Positions 34,263-42,381 of a stretch of 64,000 bases of DNA are shown here, one piece after another. Under the pieces are notes generated by a model. The model had not been told where the DNA came from, searched no databases, and worked only from the letters and a program-made list of their open reading frames with translations. Every line of letters begins with the position of its first letter. Within the stretch, counting starts at the first letter, position 1. The stretch is from Burkholderia cepacia (GTDB taxonomy: Bacteria; Pseudomonadota; Gammaproteobacteria; Burkholderiales; Burkholderiaceae), in the NCBI RefSeq assembly GCF_029962485.1, contig NZ_CP073638.1:496001-560000 (forward strand), in the 5' to 3' direction. Position numbers and translations under genes: made by a program.

Positions 34263-35036
34263 ATGAACGACAACGGATTTCCGCAGGGCGCGGTGCTCGT
34301 GTTCGGCGGCAGCGGCGGGATCGGGCAGGGCGTCGCGCTCGAGTTCGCGCGTGCCGGCGTGCCGGTCGCGGTGGGCTACCGCAGCAAGGCCGACGTGGCC
34401 GAGCGTGTCGCGCGCGACATTCGCGGCGAAGGCGTCGCGGCCACCACGCACTGCGTGGACGTGACCGATCCCGCGCAGGTCGACGCCGCGCTCGCGGCCG
34501 CGATCGACGCGCATGGACGCGTGCACACGGTCGTCTGGGCGGCCGGGCCGTTCGTGAACCAGCGTCATATCGGCGACATGACGCACGACGACTGGCGCCG
34601 CGCGATCGACGTCGAGACGATCGGCTTCTTCGTGGCCGCGAAGGCCGCGCTGCCGCATTTCCGTGCATCGGGCGGCGGGTCGTTCGTGACGCTCGGGTCG
34701 GCCGGGCATTTGCGCTGGCCCGATCGCGACGGGCTGTCGGTCGCACCGAAGGCGGCGAACGAGGCACTGGTGAAAGGGCTGGCGCGCGAGGAAGGGCGCT
34801 ACAACATTCGCGCGAATTCGATCCTGGTCGGCGTGATCGAGGCCGGGATGTTTCCGGTGCTGCTCGAACAGGGGCAGTTCGACCAGGCGTGGATCGACGA
34901 GACGCAGAAGATGCTCGCGCTCAAGCGCTGGGGGAAGGCGCACGACGTCGGACGGGCGGCGGTGTTTCTGGCGTCGGATCGGGCTGACTACGTCACCGGG
35001 CAGCAGTTGAATGTTTCGGGTGGGTACGGGTTGTAA
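34263..35036 (+). CDS. Short-chain dehydrogenase/reductase with altered active site
   Basis: A 257-residue SDR with an N-terminal GGSGGIGQG nucleotide motif (about residues 15-23) and WAAG in place of NNAG. The position of the catalytic Tyr in YxxxK is Ser159 (SVAPK, Lys163), so the usual proton donor is missing. The final segment DYVTGQQLNVSGGYGL is normal. It follows fadD3 by 32 bp and closes the first block of the cluster. It might be a degenerate dehydrogenase or an enoyl reductase-like form; the reaction is unknown. Confidence 0.75.
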   Translation: MNDNGFPQGAVLVFGGSGGIGQGVALEFARAGVPVAVGYRSKADVAERVARDIRGEGVAATTHCVDVTDPAQVDAALAAAIDAHGRVHTVVWAAGPFVNQRHIGDMTHDDWRRAIDVETIGFFVAAKAALPHFRASGGGSFVTLGSAGHLRWPDRDGLSVAPKAANEALVKGLAREEGRYNIRANSILVGVIEAGMFPVLLEQGQFDQAWIDETQKMLALKRWGKAHDVGRAAVFLASDRADYVTGQQLNVSGGYGL

Positions 35037-35828
35037 CGGCATGCCGAAGTGGCCAAACCATTCGGACAACCGTATCTGAGCGGTTGGTAGCTTTGCGCGC
35101 GGATATCGTGCGCGTCATTCCTTCTGAAAATCGTCGACGACGCGGGCCGAAACACCGATCGGCTCGCGTATCGCATCTGAGCCGGACACGGACAAGATGC
35201 ATGCGCACGCATCGGTATTCACCCTGCCTCGGCACGCACGACAGCGCATCGGCATCGCGTGCGGCTGCCAAGAGGTCACACTTTTGCAACGCTTTCCCCA
35301 CGTATTCCTCCGCACACGATTGATCGTCATGGCGACGCGCGTGCGCTGACGGCCGTCCGGCCGCGTTCCGCAGGCGTTGCGCGATCGACGCGCGATTCCG
35401 GCCATCGCTTGTTTGCGCTCGGCGTGCCGAATACGGATGCGTTCCTGAAACATTTCCCACCATTGCGACTCGCGTTGCCGCCCTTGCGAGTCGGACACGC
35501 TTTTCCCGCTTCGGTTTGCGCCGCATGGCACGTGCCTTGCGGTTGACCCGGTGCCGCCGGTGCGGACGGATTCGCCAGAACGATCAGCACATCGGCGGCG
35601 TGTAACGACATCGAAACAAACCGGGGATCGGATCGGGTCGCGGGCGCCGCGTGTTGCGGCGCATGCGTCGCGCATGTCGTATCGGTCATGCGCACGGCGC
35701 AACGCGTTCCCGATCCGTCGAACAGCAAGCGTGCTTGCAAGGTGTCGTGCCGGGGTTCGCATCACGCATGGCGACGCAGGTCGCATGCGTTGGCGAGGCG
35801 CGCCCGGCACGTGTGGGGGGAGGCGCCC
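35037..35828. other. Long intergenic gap inside the steroid cluster
   Basis: About 790 bp between the SDR gene and the next protein gene. Base composition is less GC-biased by codon position than in flanking genes. Leftward frames of 295 and 137 codons exist but lack a ribosome site and any family feature. No RNA gene, hairpin terminator or insertion-sequence end was recognised. It may be decayed sequence. Confidence 0.5.
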
Positions 35829-36488
35829 GTGAAAACGATAGTGAACCAATGGGCATTTGTCGCGGTGGTGCTTGCCGCGTGTGCGCACGCGCAGGAGATC
35901 TACCTGCAGGGTGGCACGCAGGGCGTCGGCATCGGTGCGGCCGTGAGCTTCAATTCGATGCTCGGTGCGCATGCGGATTTCAATGCGATCGATCTTTCGC
36001 ACGACTTCACGGTGGCCGGCAACCGCTATCAGGACGACCTGAAGCTGCGCCAGGGCGGCTTGTACGCGGACGTCTTTCCGTGGCGTGGCAGCGGCTTCCG
36101 CGCGACGCTGGGGCTACGCTTCAACGACGACGAGCTTCGCGGTGTGTCGCAGCCGACCAATGGCACCTACGTGTTCGGCGGCAAGCGTTACCCGGCGCTG
36201 CCGGGGATGTACGCGGTGGCCGAAGCGCGTTATCCGACCGTGATGCCGTACTTCGGGATCGGCTACGGGCACCGGCCGGCGTCGAAAGGGCTGGGATTCG
36301 TCGCCGATCTCGGCGTCGCGTACGGGATCCCGAAATGCTCGTACACGCTGTCGCCGGAACTGGCGGCCGCGGCCGGGCCGGCGAAGAGCCAGATCCTGGC
36401 TGCGAGCGGGCTGGATTCGCTGCGGCAGGTGATGTCGCGATACCGGTGGTACCCGGTGTTGCAGATCGGGATTTCGTACCGGTTCTGA
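35829..36488 (+). CDS. Outer-membrane-type beta-barrel protein
   Basis: A 219-residue exported protein. Signal peptide VKTIVNQWAFVAVVLAACAH ends at AHA/AQ. The mature chain has alternating strand-like segments and ends LQIGISYRF with the C-terminal aromatic typical of outer-membrane barrels. Glycine- and tyrosine-rich segments such as IGYGHRPASKGLGF support a small barrel. GTG 35829 is chosen for the strong GGGGGAGG upstream and the signal peptide. It lies inside the steroid cluster, so uptake of a hydrophobic substrate is conceivable, but no family assignment is made. Confidence 0.72.
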   Translation: MKTIVNQWAFVAVVLAACAHAQEIYLQGGTQGVGIGAAVSFNSMLGAHADFNAIDLSHDFTVAGNRYQDDLKLRQGGLYADVFPWRGSGFRATLGLRFNDDELRGVSQPTNGTYVFGGKRYPALPGMYAVAEARYPTVMPYFGIGYGHRPASKGLGFVADLGVAYGIPKCSYTLSPELAAAAGPAKSQILAASGLDSLRQVMSRYRWYPVLQIGISYRF

Positions 36489-36883
36489 GCGGCGGGTGGT
36501 CGTTGCGTGTGCCGGGCGGGGAATTGCCGGTATCGCCGATACGGGCGGGCCAACGGGTGTTGGCACGGGAGGGGCTGACGACCGTCGCGAGCGCGGCGCG
36601 GAATCGGTGAATGCAGCCTTCCCGCGTCGAGCGGCACGCGCCCGCGCAGGCCGTTCAGCCGCAAATAGCCGATCGGCCGACTTTGCCGCCGTTCCGATCC
36701 GGCTTACCTTTCAAGCAGCAATTCGACGTGTCGGGCGAGCGGCGCATGCCGAAAGGATTCATGCGGCCCGTTGCCGTTCGCTGACGCCAACCACTGTCCT
36801 CTTTCCGTCATTGGCGATGATAGCAATGATTGCAATTTGCGCTCATGGCGCTATCATTGATATCAATCTGGAAGGAGGGAACC
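36489..36883. other. Intergenic region upstream of the fitAB-like module
   Basis: No gene is seen in the first 330 bp. The last 70 bp are AT-rich compared with the surroundings and hold the promoter and operators of the toxin-antitoxin operon. Confidence 0.5.
36817..36867 (+). promoter_or_regulatory. Promoter and operator array of the fitAB-like operon
   Basis: ATGATAGC (36817-36824) and GCTATCAT (36850-36857) form an inverted repeat. Two further palindromes overlap it: GCAATGATTGC (36823-36833) and ATTGATATCAAT (36856-36867). A promoter TTGCAA-N16-TATCAT (36830-36857) has its -10 within the right arm. The TGATAGCA/GCTATCA half-sites equal those I recall for gonococcal FitAB, although in the opposite order. 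This supports autorepression by the antitoxin complex. Confidence 0.6.
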
Positions 36884-37120
36884 ATGGCAAATCTACTGGT
36901 GCGTAACGTGGATGACAGTATCGTTCAGAGCCTGCGCGAGCAGGCTGCGGCAAATGGCAGGAGTGCCGAGGCCGAACATCGGGCCATTCTGGCCGATGCG
37001 CTTGGCCGGCCGAAGCGAAAGACATTTGCGCAAGTGCTGATGAGCATGCCCGAGGTTGGCGAAGACGCGGATTTCCAACGTGTTCAGGATTCCGGCGAGG
37101 CCAGGCGTGTATTTGATTGA
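36884..37120 (+). CDS. FitA/VapB-type ribbon-helix-helix antitoxin
   Basis: A 78-residue DNA-binding antitoxin. The N-terminal ribbon-helix-helix (about residues 2-42, LLVRNVDDSIVQSLREQAAA and GRSAEAEHRAIL) matches FitA, while the C-terminal tail would wrap the toxin. ATG 36884 has GGAGG upstream. It overlaps the toxin gene by 14 bp and probably represses the operon together with it. Confidence 0.85.
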   Translation: MANLLVRNVDDSIVQSLREQAAANGRSAEAEHRAILADALGRPKRKTFAQVLMSMPEVGEDADFQRVQDSGEARRVFD

Positions 37121-37523
37121 TACGAACGTCATCAGCGAAATCAGGAAGGGCAAGCGAACCAACCGTGGCGTGCGGGCGTTCTTCAGGCAGGCCGCGGCCG
37201 ACGCCAGCCCGCTTTACCTGTCCGTCGTGACAGTTGCTGAACTTCGCCGCGGCGTCGATCTGATCCGTCATCGCGGCGATCACCCCCAGGCGTCGGCGCT
37301 CGAGGCATGGATGGCGACGATCCTGGCCGGCTATGCACCGAACATCCTGCCGGTCGACATCGAGGTCAGCCAGATGTGGGGGCATTTGCGCGTGCCCGAT
37401 CCGACGCACGAACTCGACAAGCTGATCGCGGCCACCGCGCTGATCAACGATCTCACCGTGGTCACGCGCAACGTCGCGGATTTTGCCCGCACGGGCGTCA
37501 GGTTGCTGAACCCGTTCGACTGA
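37107..37523 (+). CDS. FitB/VapC-type PIN-domain toxin
   Basis: A 138-residue PIN ribonuclease. The acidic metal ligands are in place: Asp5 (YLIDTNVIS), Glu45 (VTVAELRRG), Asp104 (HELDKLIAATA) and Asp125 (RNVADF). Length fits FitB. GTG 37107 is chosen because it restores the family start VYLIDTN; the ATG at 37056 lies inside the antitoxin gene. It likely cleaves RNA when freed from the antitoxin. The module separates two blocks of steroid genes. Confidence 0.87.
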   Translation: MYLIDTNVISEIRKGKRTNRGVRAFFRQAAADASPLYLSVVTVAELRRGVDLIRHRGDHPQASALEAWMATILAGYAPNILPVDIEVSQMWGHLRVPDPTHELDKLIAATALINDLTVVTRNVADFARTGVRLLNPFD

Positions 37524-37675
37524 TCCGGATTGCCGCGCCGCGGCAACCCGCACCTGCTTCCCGTTTCCTCCCGCATGCATGGCCCGTTGCGCCGGGCTTC
37601 CGCGCGCGTCCGCGCCGCTCCAATTCCCCGCCGCCTCTCGTCCCAACAGACGATGTAACGCCACCCCCGACCGGC

Positions 37676-37704
37676 CAGAATCCTTACACGAACAACGGAT
37701 TCTG
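37676..37704. promoter_or_regulatory. Inverted repeat upstream of the hsaC operon
   Basis: CAGAATCC (37676-37683) and GGATTCTG (37697-37704) are perfect 8-bp arms 13 nt apart, ending 18 bp before the hsaC start codon. It could be an operator for the long rightward operon. No second copy was found at other steroid genes by eye. Confidence 0.45.
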
Positions 37705-37722
37705 AACCAGGAGGAGGCCGAC

Positions 37723-38619
37723 ATGATCGATGTCCGTGCGCTTGGCTATGTCGTCGTCGAGGCGACGCGCGTCGATGCGTGGCGCCGCTACGCGGAAGAC
37801 GTGCTGGGCATGCAGGCGCTCGACGCGCCCGACGGCGCGTTGTACCTGAAGATGGACGAGCGCGATTTCCGCTACGTGATCGTCCCCGGCTCGACCGACC
37901 GCTATTTCGCGTCGGGCTGGGAACTGCCCGACGGCGCCGCGTTCGACGCCGCGCTGGCGGCACTGCAGCGGGCGGGCGTCGAGCCCGTGCGCGCGACCCG
38001 CGACGAAGCCGCGCTGCGCCGCGTGCAGGCGATGGCGTGGTGCACCGACCCGTCCGGTAACCGCCACGAGCTGTACTGGGGCGCGCGCTGCGACTTCCGC
38101 CGCTTCGTGTCGCCGCTGGGCGTCGCGCATTTCGTCACCGGCGACATGGGGCTCGGCCACGCGGTGCTGCCCGCGCCGCAGTTCGACGCGACCGATGCAT
38201 TCGTGCGCGGCGTGCTCGGTTTCGAGCTGTCCGACATCTACCGCGTGAAATTCACGCCCGATCCGGCCGAACCCGAGAAACGCATCCATTTCATGCACTG
38301 CCGCAACGCGCGCCATCACAGCCTCGCGCTGTTCGAGATGGCCGTGCCGTCGGGCTGCGTGCACGTGATGGCCGAAGTCGATTCGATGGACGAAGTGGGC
38401 CGCGCGCTGGATCGCGTTGCCGCGCACGACGTGAAGATGTCCGCGACGCTCGGCCGTCACTGCAACGACCAGATGATCTCTTTCTACATGAAGACCCCCG
38501 GCGGCTTCGATCTCGAATACGGCTTCGGCGGCCTCACGGTCGACTGGTCGAAGCACGCGGTGTTCGAGGCCACCAAGGTGAGCCAGTGGGGCCACGATTT
38601 CAGCATCGGATACCGGTAA
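37723..38619 (+). CDS. hsaC: Extradiol catechol dioxygenase, HsaC-like
   Basis: A 298-residue type I extradiol dioxygenase with two VOC modules. Iron ligands are visible as His146 (GLGHAV), His214 (CVHVMAE) and Glu265 (FDLEYGF); His199, His246 and Tyr255 occupy the known second-shell positions. HsaC (TesB) cleaves the catechol 3,4-DHSA between C4 and C5, opening ring A. ATG 37723 has GGAGG upstream and opens the second, longer block of steroid genes. Biphenyl-type BphC enzymes are the alternative, unlikely here. Confidence 0.88.
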   Translation: MIDVRALGYVVVEATRVDAWRRYAEDVLGMQALDAPDGALYLKMDERDFRYVIVPGSTDRYFASGWELPDGAAFDAALAALQRAGVEPVRATRDEAALRRVQAMAWCTDPSGNRHELYWGARCDFRRFVSPLGVAHFVTGDMGLGHAVLPAPQFDATDAFVRGVLGFELSDIYRVKFTPDPAEPEKRIHFMHCRNARHHSLALFEMAVPSGCVHVMAEVDSMDEVGRALDRVAAHDVKMSATLGRHCNDQMISFYMKTPGGFDLEYGFGGLTVDWSKHAVFEATKVSQWGHDFSIGYR

Positions 38620-38628
38620 GCCAGCACG

Positions 38629-39522
38629 ATGACGATGAAACCTCTCGACAAAACGATGTCCGCGCGCGACGTGGTCGCGCAACTCGCCGACGGCATGACG
38701 ATCGGCATTGGCGGATGGGGGCCGCGGCGCAAGCCGATGGCACTGGTGCGCGAGATCGCGCGCTCGAACCTGAAGGACCTGACGATCGTCGCCTACGGCG
38801 GCGCCGATGTCGGCCTGCTTTGCGCTGCGGCCAAGGTACGCAAGGTGGTGTTCGGCTTCGTGTCGCTCGACGTAATCCCGCTCGAGCCGCAATTCCGCCG
38901 GGCGCGTGAACAGGGCCGCATCGACGTGCTCGAACTCGACGAAGGGATGCTGCAGCTCGGCCTGCGCGCGGCCGCCGCGCGCCTGCCGTTCCTGCCGACG
39001 CGCGCCGGGCTCGGCACCGCGCTGCTCGATCACGCGCCGGCGCTGCGCACGGTGCAATCGCCGTACGACGATGGCGAAACGCTGCTCGCGATGCCCGCGA
39101 TCGAACTCGACGTCGCGCTGTTGCACGTGAACGCGGCCGACCGGATGGGCAACACGCGCATCGATGGCCCCGATCCGTTCTTCGATGCGTGGATGGCGCG
39201 TGCCGCGCAGCGCTGCTTCGTGTCGGCGGAAACGGTCGACGCGTCGATTGCGACGGAAGACCTCGACGCCGCGAAACGCAATCCGTTCGAGCGCTCGCTC
39301 GTCACGGGCGTCGTGCACGCGCCGGGCGGCGCGCACCCGACGTCGTGCGGGCCCGCCTACGGCTGGGACCTGCCGCACCTGCGCGCGTACTGCGCCAGCG
39401 CGGAAGACGACGCGAAAACGGCGGCGTACCTGCGCGACGTGGTCGGCCAGGACGAACGCCAGTACCTCGAAGGCGTCGGCGGCCTGTCGCATGTGACGAC
39501 GCTGCCGTTGCCGATTCTGTAA
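38629..39522 (+). CDS. ipdA: COCHEA-CoA hydrolase subunit alpha (CoA-transferase fold)
   Basis: A 297-residue class I CoA-transferase-like alpha subunit (GMTIGIGGWGPRRKPMALVR near residues 23-43). IpdA with IpdB hydrolyses the last steroid ring (ring C of COCHEA-CoA) rather than transferring CoA. The next gene is ipdB, 10 bp away. ATG 38629 or 38635 is the start; neither has a strong ribosome site. Generic CoA transferases are the alternative, but the gene neighbourhood supports IpdAB. Confidence 0.83.
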   Translation: MTMKPLDKTMSARDVVAQLADGMTIGIGGWGPRRKPMALVREIARSNLKDLTIVAYGGADVGLLCAAAKVRKVVFGFVSLDVIPLEPQFRRAREQGRIDVLELDEGMLQLGLRAAAARLPFLPTRAGLGTALLDHAPALRTVQSPYDDGETLLAMPAIELDVALLHVNAADRMGNTRIDGPDPFFDAWMARAAQRCFVSAETVDASIATEDLDAAKRNPFERSLVTGVVHAPGGAHPTSCGPAYGWDLPHLRAYCASAEDDAKTAAYLRDVVGQDERQYLEGVGGLSHVTTLPLPIL

Positions 39523-39532
39523 AGGAGCGCCT

Positions 39533-40330
39533 GTGAGCGAATCTCTCGACCATTCCCTCGCGGAACTGATGATCGTCGCGTCCGCGCGACTCTGGCGCGA
39601 CGACGGCGAAGTGCTGGCGACCGGCATCGGCACGGGCCCGCGGCTCGCGGCCGGCCTCGCGCGGCTCGCGTACAACAACGGACTGATGCTGACCGACGGC
39701 GAAGCGTATCTCGTCGAGGAGCCGGTGCCGCTCGGTCCGCGCCCCGACGGCTTTCGCGTGAAGGCGAGCGGCTGGATGACCTACGAACGCGTGTTCGACT
39801 GTCTGTGGCACGGCCGCCGCCACGCGCTCGTGATGCCGACCCAGATCGACCGTTTCGGCCAGGCCAACATCTCGTGGCTCGGCGACGACTACGCCCGCCC
39901 GAAAACCCAGCTGCTCGGTGCCCGCGGTTTCCCCGGCAACTCGACGAACCACGCGAACTCGTTCTTCGTCAGCGGCCACGGCAAGCGCACGTTCGTCGAA
40001 AGCGAAGTCGACATGGTGTGCACGGTCGGCTACAACCCGGCGCGCCGGCTGCCGGGAATGAAGACCTTCGTCGACCTGCGCAGCATCGTCACCGACCTGT
40101 GCGTGATGGATTTCGGCGGCCCCGACCACGCGATCCGCGTGCGTTCGCTGCACCCGGGCGTGAGCTTCGACGAAGTGCAGGACGCGACCGGCTTCCCGCT
40201 GATCGCGGCACCCGACCTCGGCACGACGGCCCCGCCGAACGCGGAAGACCTGCGCATCGTGCGTGCGCTCGATCCGCACAACCTGCGCGCGACGATCGTG
40301 CGCAACAATCCGGCGCCGCGCCGGGGATGA
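39533..40330 (+). CDS. ipdB: COCHEA-CoA hydrolase subunit beta (CoA-transferase fold)
   Basis: A 265-residue partner of IpdA, with AYNNGLMLTDGEAYLVEEPV near residues 46-66 and the glycine-rich ARGFPGNSTNHANSFFVSGH. The GTG at 39533 follows AAGGAG. The two subunits form the ring-C hydrolase of steroid degradation. It overlaps the upstream in-frame ATG of the following hydratase gene. Confidence 0.83.
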   Translation: MSESLDHSLAELMIVASARLWRDDGEVLATGIGTGPRLAAGLARLAYNNGLMLTDGEAYLVEEPVPLGPRPDGFRVKASGWMTYERVFDCLWHGRRHALVMPTQIDRFGQANISWLGDDYARPKTQLLGARGFPGNSTNHANSFFVSGHGKRTFVESEVDMVCTVGYNPARRLPGMKTFVDLRSIVTDLCVMDFGGPDHAIRVRSLHPGVSFDEVQDATGFPLIAAPDLGTTAPPNAEDLRIVRALDPHNLRATIVRNNPAPRRG

Positions 40331-40338
40331 GGTCCGAC

Positions 40339-41259
40339 ATGGAAGCGACCCAGATGACGTTCGGCGACGGTGTCGTCGACTACTCGGTCGACGGCGGCAT
40401 CGCGACGATCACGATGAACCGCCCCGAGTATCACAACGCGCAGAACTCGAAGATGACGTATGCGCTCGACGCGGCGTTCCGGCGCGCGGCGCACGACGAC
40501 GCGGTGAAGGCGATCGTGCTCGCGGGCGCCGGCAAGCATTTCTCGGCCGGCCATGACATCGGCACGCCGGGCCGCGACATCCACGAGTCGTTCGATCGCG
40601 CATCGCTGTGGTACGACCACGTCGACAAGGAAGGCGGCGAATTCCTGTATGCGCGCGAGCAGGAGGTGTACCTCGGGATGTGCCGGCGCTGGCGTGACCT
40701 GCCGAAGCCGACGATCGCGATGGTGCAGGGCGCATGCATCGCGGGCGGGCTGATGCTCGCATGGGTATGCGACCTGATCGTCGCGTCGGAGGATGCGTTC
40801 TTCGCCGATCCGGTCGTGCGGATGGGGATTCCGGGCGTCGAATATTTCGCGCATGCGTACGAGCTGAATCCGCGCATCGCGAAGGAATTCCTGTTCCTCG
40901 GCGAACGGATGCCCGCCGAACGCGCGTACCAGATGGGGATGGTCAACCGCGTGGTGCCGCGCGAGCGGCTGCACGACGCAACCTACGCGATCGCCGCGAA
41001 GATCGCGACGATGCCGCGCCTCGGGCTCACGCTGACCAAGCAGGCGCTGAACCACGTCGAGGAACTGCAGGGCAAGCGTGCGGCGATGGATGCGGCGTTC
41101 GCATGGCATCACTTCGCGCATGCGCACAACGAACTCGTCAGCGGCGATCGTCTGGGCGGTTATGACGCGCGCAGCATGGCCAGCTCGCAGCGCCAGCCGA
41201 ACGGCGCGGATCGCGGCGACGCGCCGGCCCCGGTCGCCGTCAACGGAGCCGCCGCATGA
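40339..41259 (+). CDS. Enoyl-CoA hydratase/isomerase family protein
   Basis: A 306-residue crotonase. Oxyanion-hole segments are AGAGKHFSAGHDIG (about residues 60-74) and QGACIAGGLMLAWVCDLIVA (about 131-150). The C-terminal 40 residues are Ala/Pro-rich and probably disordered. ATG 40339, seven bases after a GAGG, is preferred to ATG 40327 which overlaps the ipdB stop. In actinobacterial clusters two crotonases serve rings C/D; this is the one that is not EchA20-like. Its precise step is unknown. Confidence 0.82.
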   Translation: MEATQMTFGDGVVDYSVDGGIATITMNRPEYHNAQNSKMTYALDAAFRRAAHDDAVKAIVLAGAGKHFSAGHDIGTPGRDIHESFDRASLWYDHVDKEGGEFLYAREQEVYLGMCRRWRDLPKPTIAMVQGACIAGGLMLAWVCDLIVASEDAFFADPVVRMGIPGVEYFAHAYELNPRIAKEFLFLGERMPAERAYQMGMVNRVVPRERLHDATYAIAAKIATMPRLGLTLTKQALNHVEELQGKRAAMDAAFAWHHFAHAHNELVSGDRLGGYDARSMASSQRQPNGADRGDAPAPVAVNGAAA

Positions 41260-42356
41260 GCACGACGCTGCAAAGCCCGCTGCATACGCCGCTGTGCGAC
41301 CTGCTCGGTTGCCGCTATCCGATCGTGCAGACCGCGATGGGCTGGGTGGCCGACGCGCGGCTCGTCGCGGCGACCGCGAACGCCGGCGGCTTCGGATTCC
41401 TGGCCGGCGCGACGCTCGAGCCTGAGCAGGTCGAGGCCGAGATCCTGAAGGTGAAGTCGCTGACCGACCAGCCGTTCGGTATCAATTTCCACATGTTCCA
41501 GAAGAACGCCGCGCAGGTGGTCGATCTCGCGATCAAGCACCGGTTGCGCGCGGTCAGCTACGGCCGCGGGCCCGATGCGAAGACGATCCGCCGCTTCAAG
41601 GACGCCGGTGTCGTCTGCATGCCGACGGTTGGCGCGCCGAAGCATGCGGCGAAGGCCGTCGAACTCGGCGCGGACATCGTGACGGTGCAGGGCGCGGAAG
41701 GCGGCGGCCACACGGGCTCGGTGCCGACCACGCTGCTGTTGCCGAAGGTGCTCGACGCGGTGCGCGTGCCGGTGGTCGCGGCCGGCGGGTTCTTCGACGG
41801 GCGCGGGCTGGCCGCCGCGCTCGCGTACGGCGCGTCCGGTATCGCGATGGGCACCCGCTTCCTGATGAGCGCCGAATCGCCGGTGCCGCGCGAGACGCTC
41901 GAGCGCTACGTCGCGGTCGGCGATCCGGCGCGCATCCGCGTATCCGACGCACTCGACGGGCTGCCGCAACGGATGATCGACAACCCGTATCTGCTGAAGC
42001 TCGAACGCTTCGGCCCGCTGCGCCGCACGTGGTTCGCACTGAAGACGGCCGAAGCGTGGCGCCGCCAGAACGGCCTGAGCACGGGCGACATGCTCGGCCT
42101 CGCGATCAAGGCACTGCGCTCGCACGACTACACCGCGAGCCAGACGCTGATGGCGGCGAACGCACCGTTCCTGATCCAGCGCGCGATCGTCGAGGGCCGT
42201 CCCGACGAAGGCGTGCTGCCGAGCGGCCAGGCCGCCGCGATGATCGGCGCGATCGAATCGTGCGACGCGCTGATCGCACGAATCGTCGCGGAAGCCGGCG
42301 AGCGGCTCGACGCACTGGCCGCGTTGCGCGGCGCGGCAGCGGCGCAGGCCGCATGA
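41256..42356 (+). CDS. ipdC: IpdC-like flavin oxidoreductase (nitronate monooxygenase family)
   Basis: A 366-residue FMN-dependent TIM-barrel enzyme of the nitronate monooxygenase/2-nitropropane dioxygenase family. Conserved blocks are PIVQTAMGWVADARLVAATA, VQGAEGGGHTG (about residues 147-157) and VVAAGGFFDGRGLAAALAYG. IpdC acts on the 5-hydroxylated HIC-CoA-type intermediate of steroid rings C/D. It overlaps the previous gene by 4 bp. A true nitronate monooxygenase is unlikely in this setting. Confidence 0.8.
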   Translation: MSTTLQSPLHTPLCDLLGCRYPIVQTAMGWVADARLVAATANAGGFGFLAGATLEPEQVEAEILKVKSLTDQPFGINFHMFQKNAAQVVDLAIKHRLRAVSYGRGPDAKTIRRFKDAGVVCMPTVGAPKHAAKAVELGADIVTVQGAEGGGHTGSVPTTLLLPKVLDAVRVPVVAAGGFFDGRGLAAALAYGASGIAMGTRFLMSAESPVPRETLERYVAVGDPARIRVSDALDGLPQRMIDNPYLLKLERFGPLRRTWFALKTAEAWRRQNGLSTGDMLGLAIKALRSHDYTASQTLMAANAPFLIQRAIVEGRPDEGVLPSGQAAAMIGAIESCDALIARIVAEAGERLDALAALRGAAAAQAA

Positions 42357-42381
42357 ACAACATCACAGGGAGGCAATGGAG

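Noticed and set aside
35115..36002. Leftward 295-codon frame in the intergenic gap
   Set aside because: No ribosome site, no family motif, and it overlaps the start of the barrel protein gene on the other strand.
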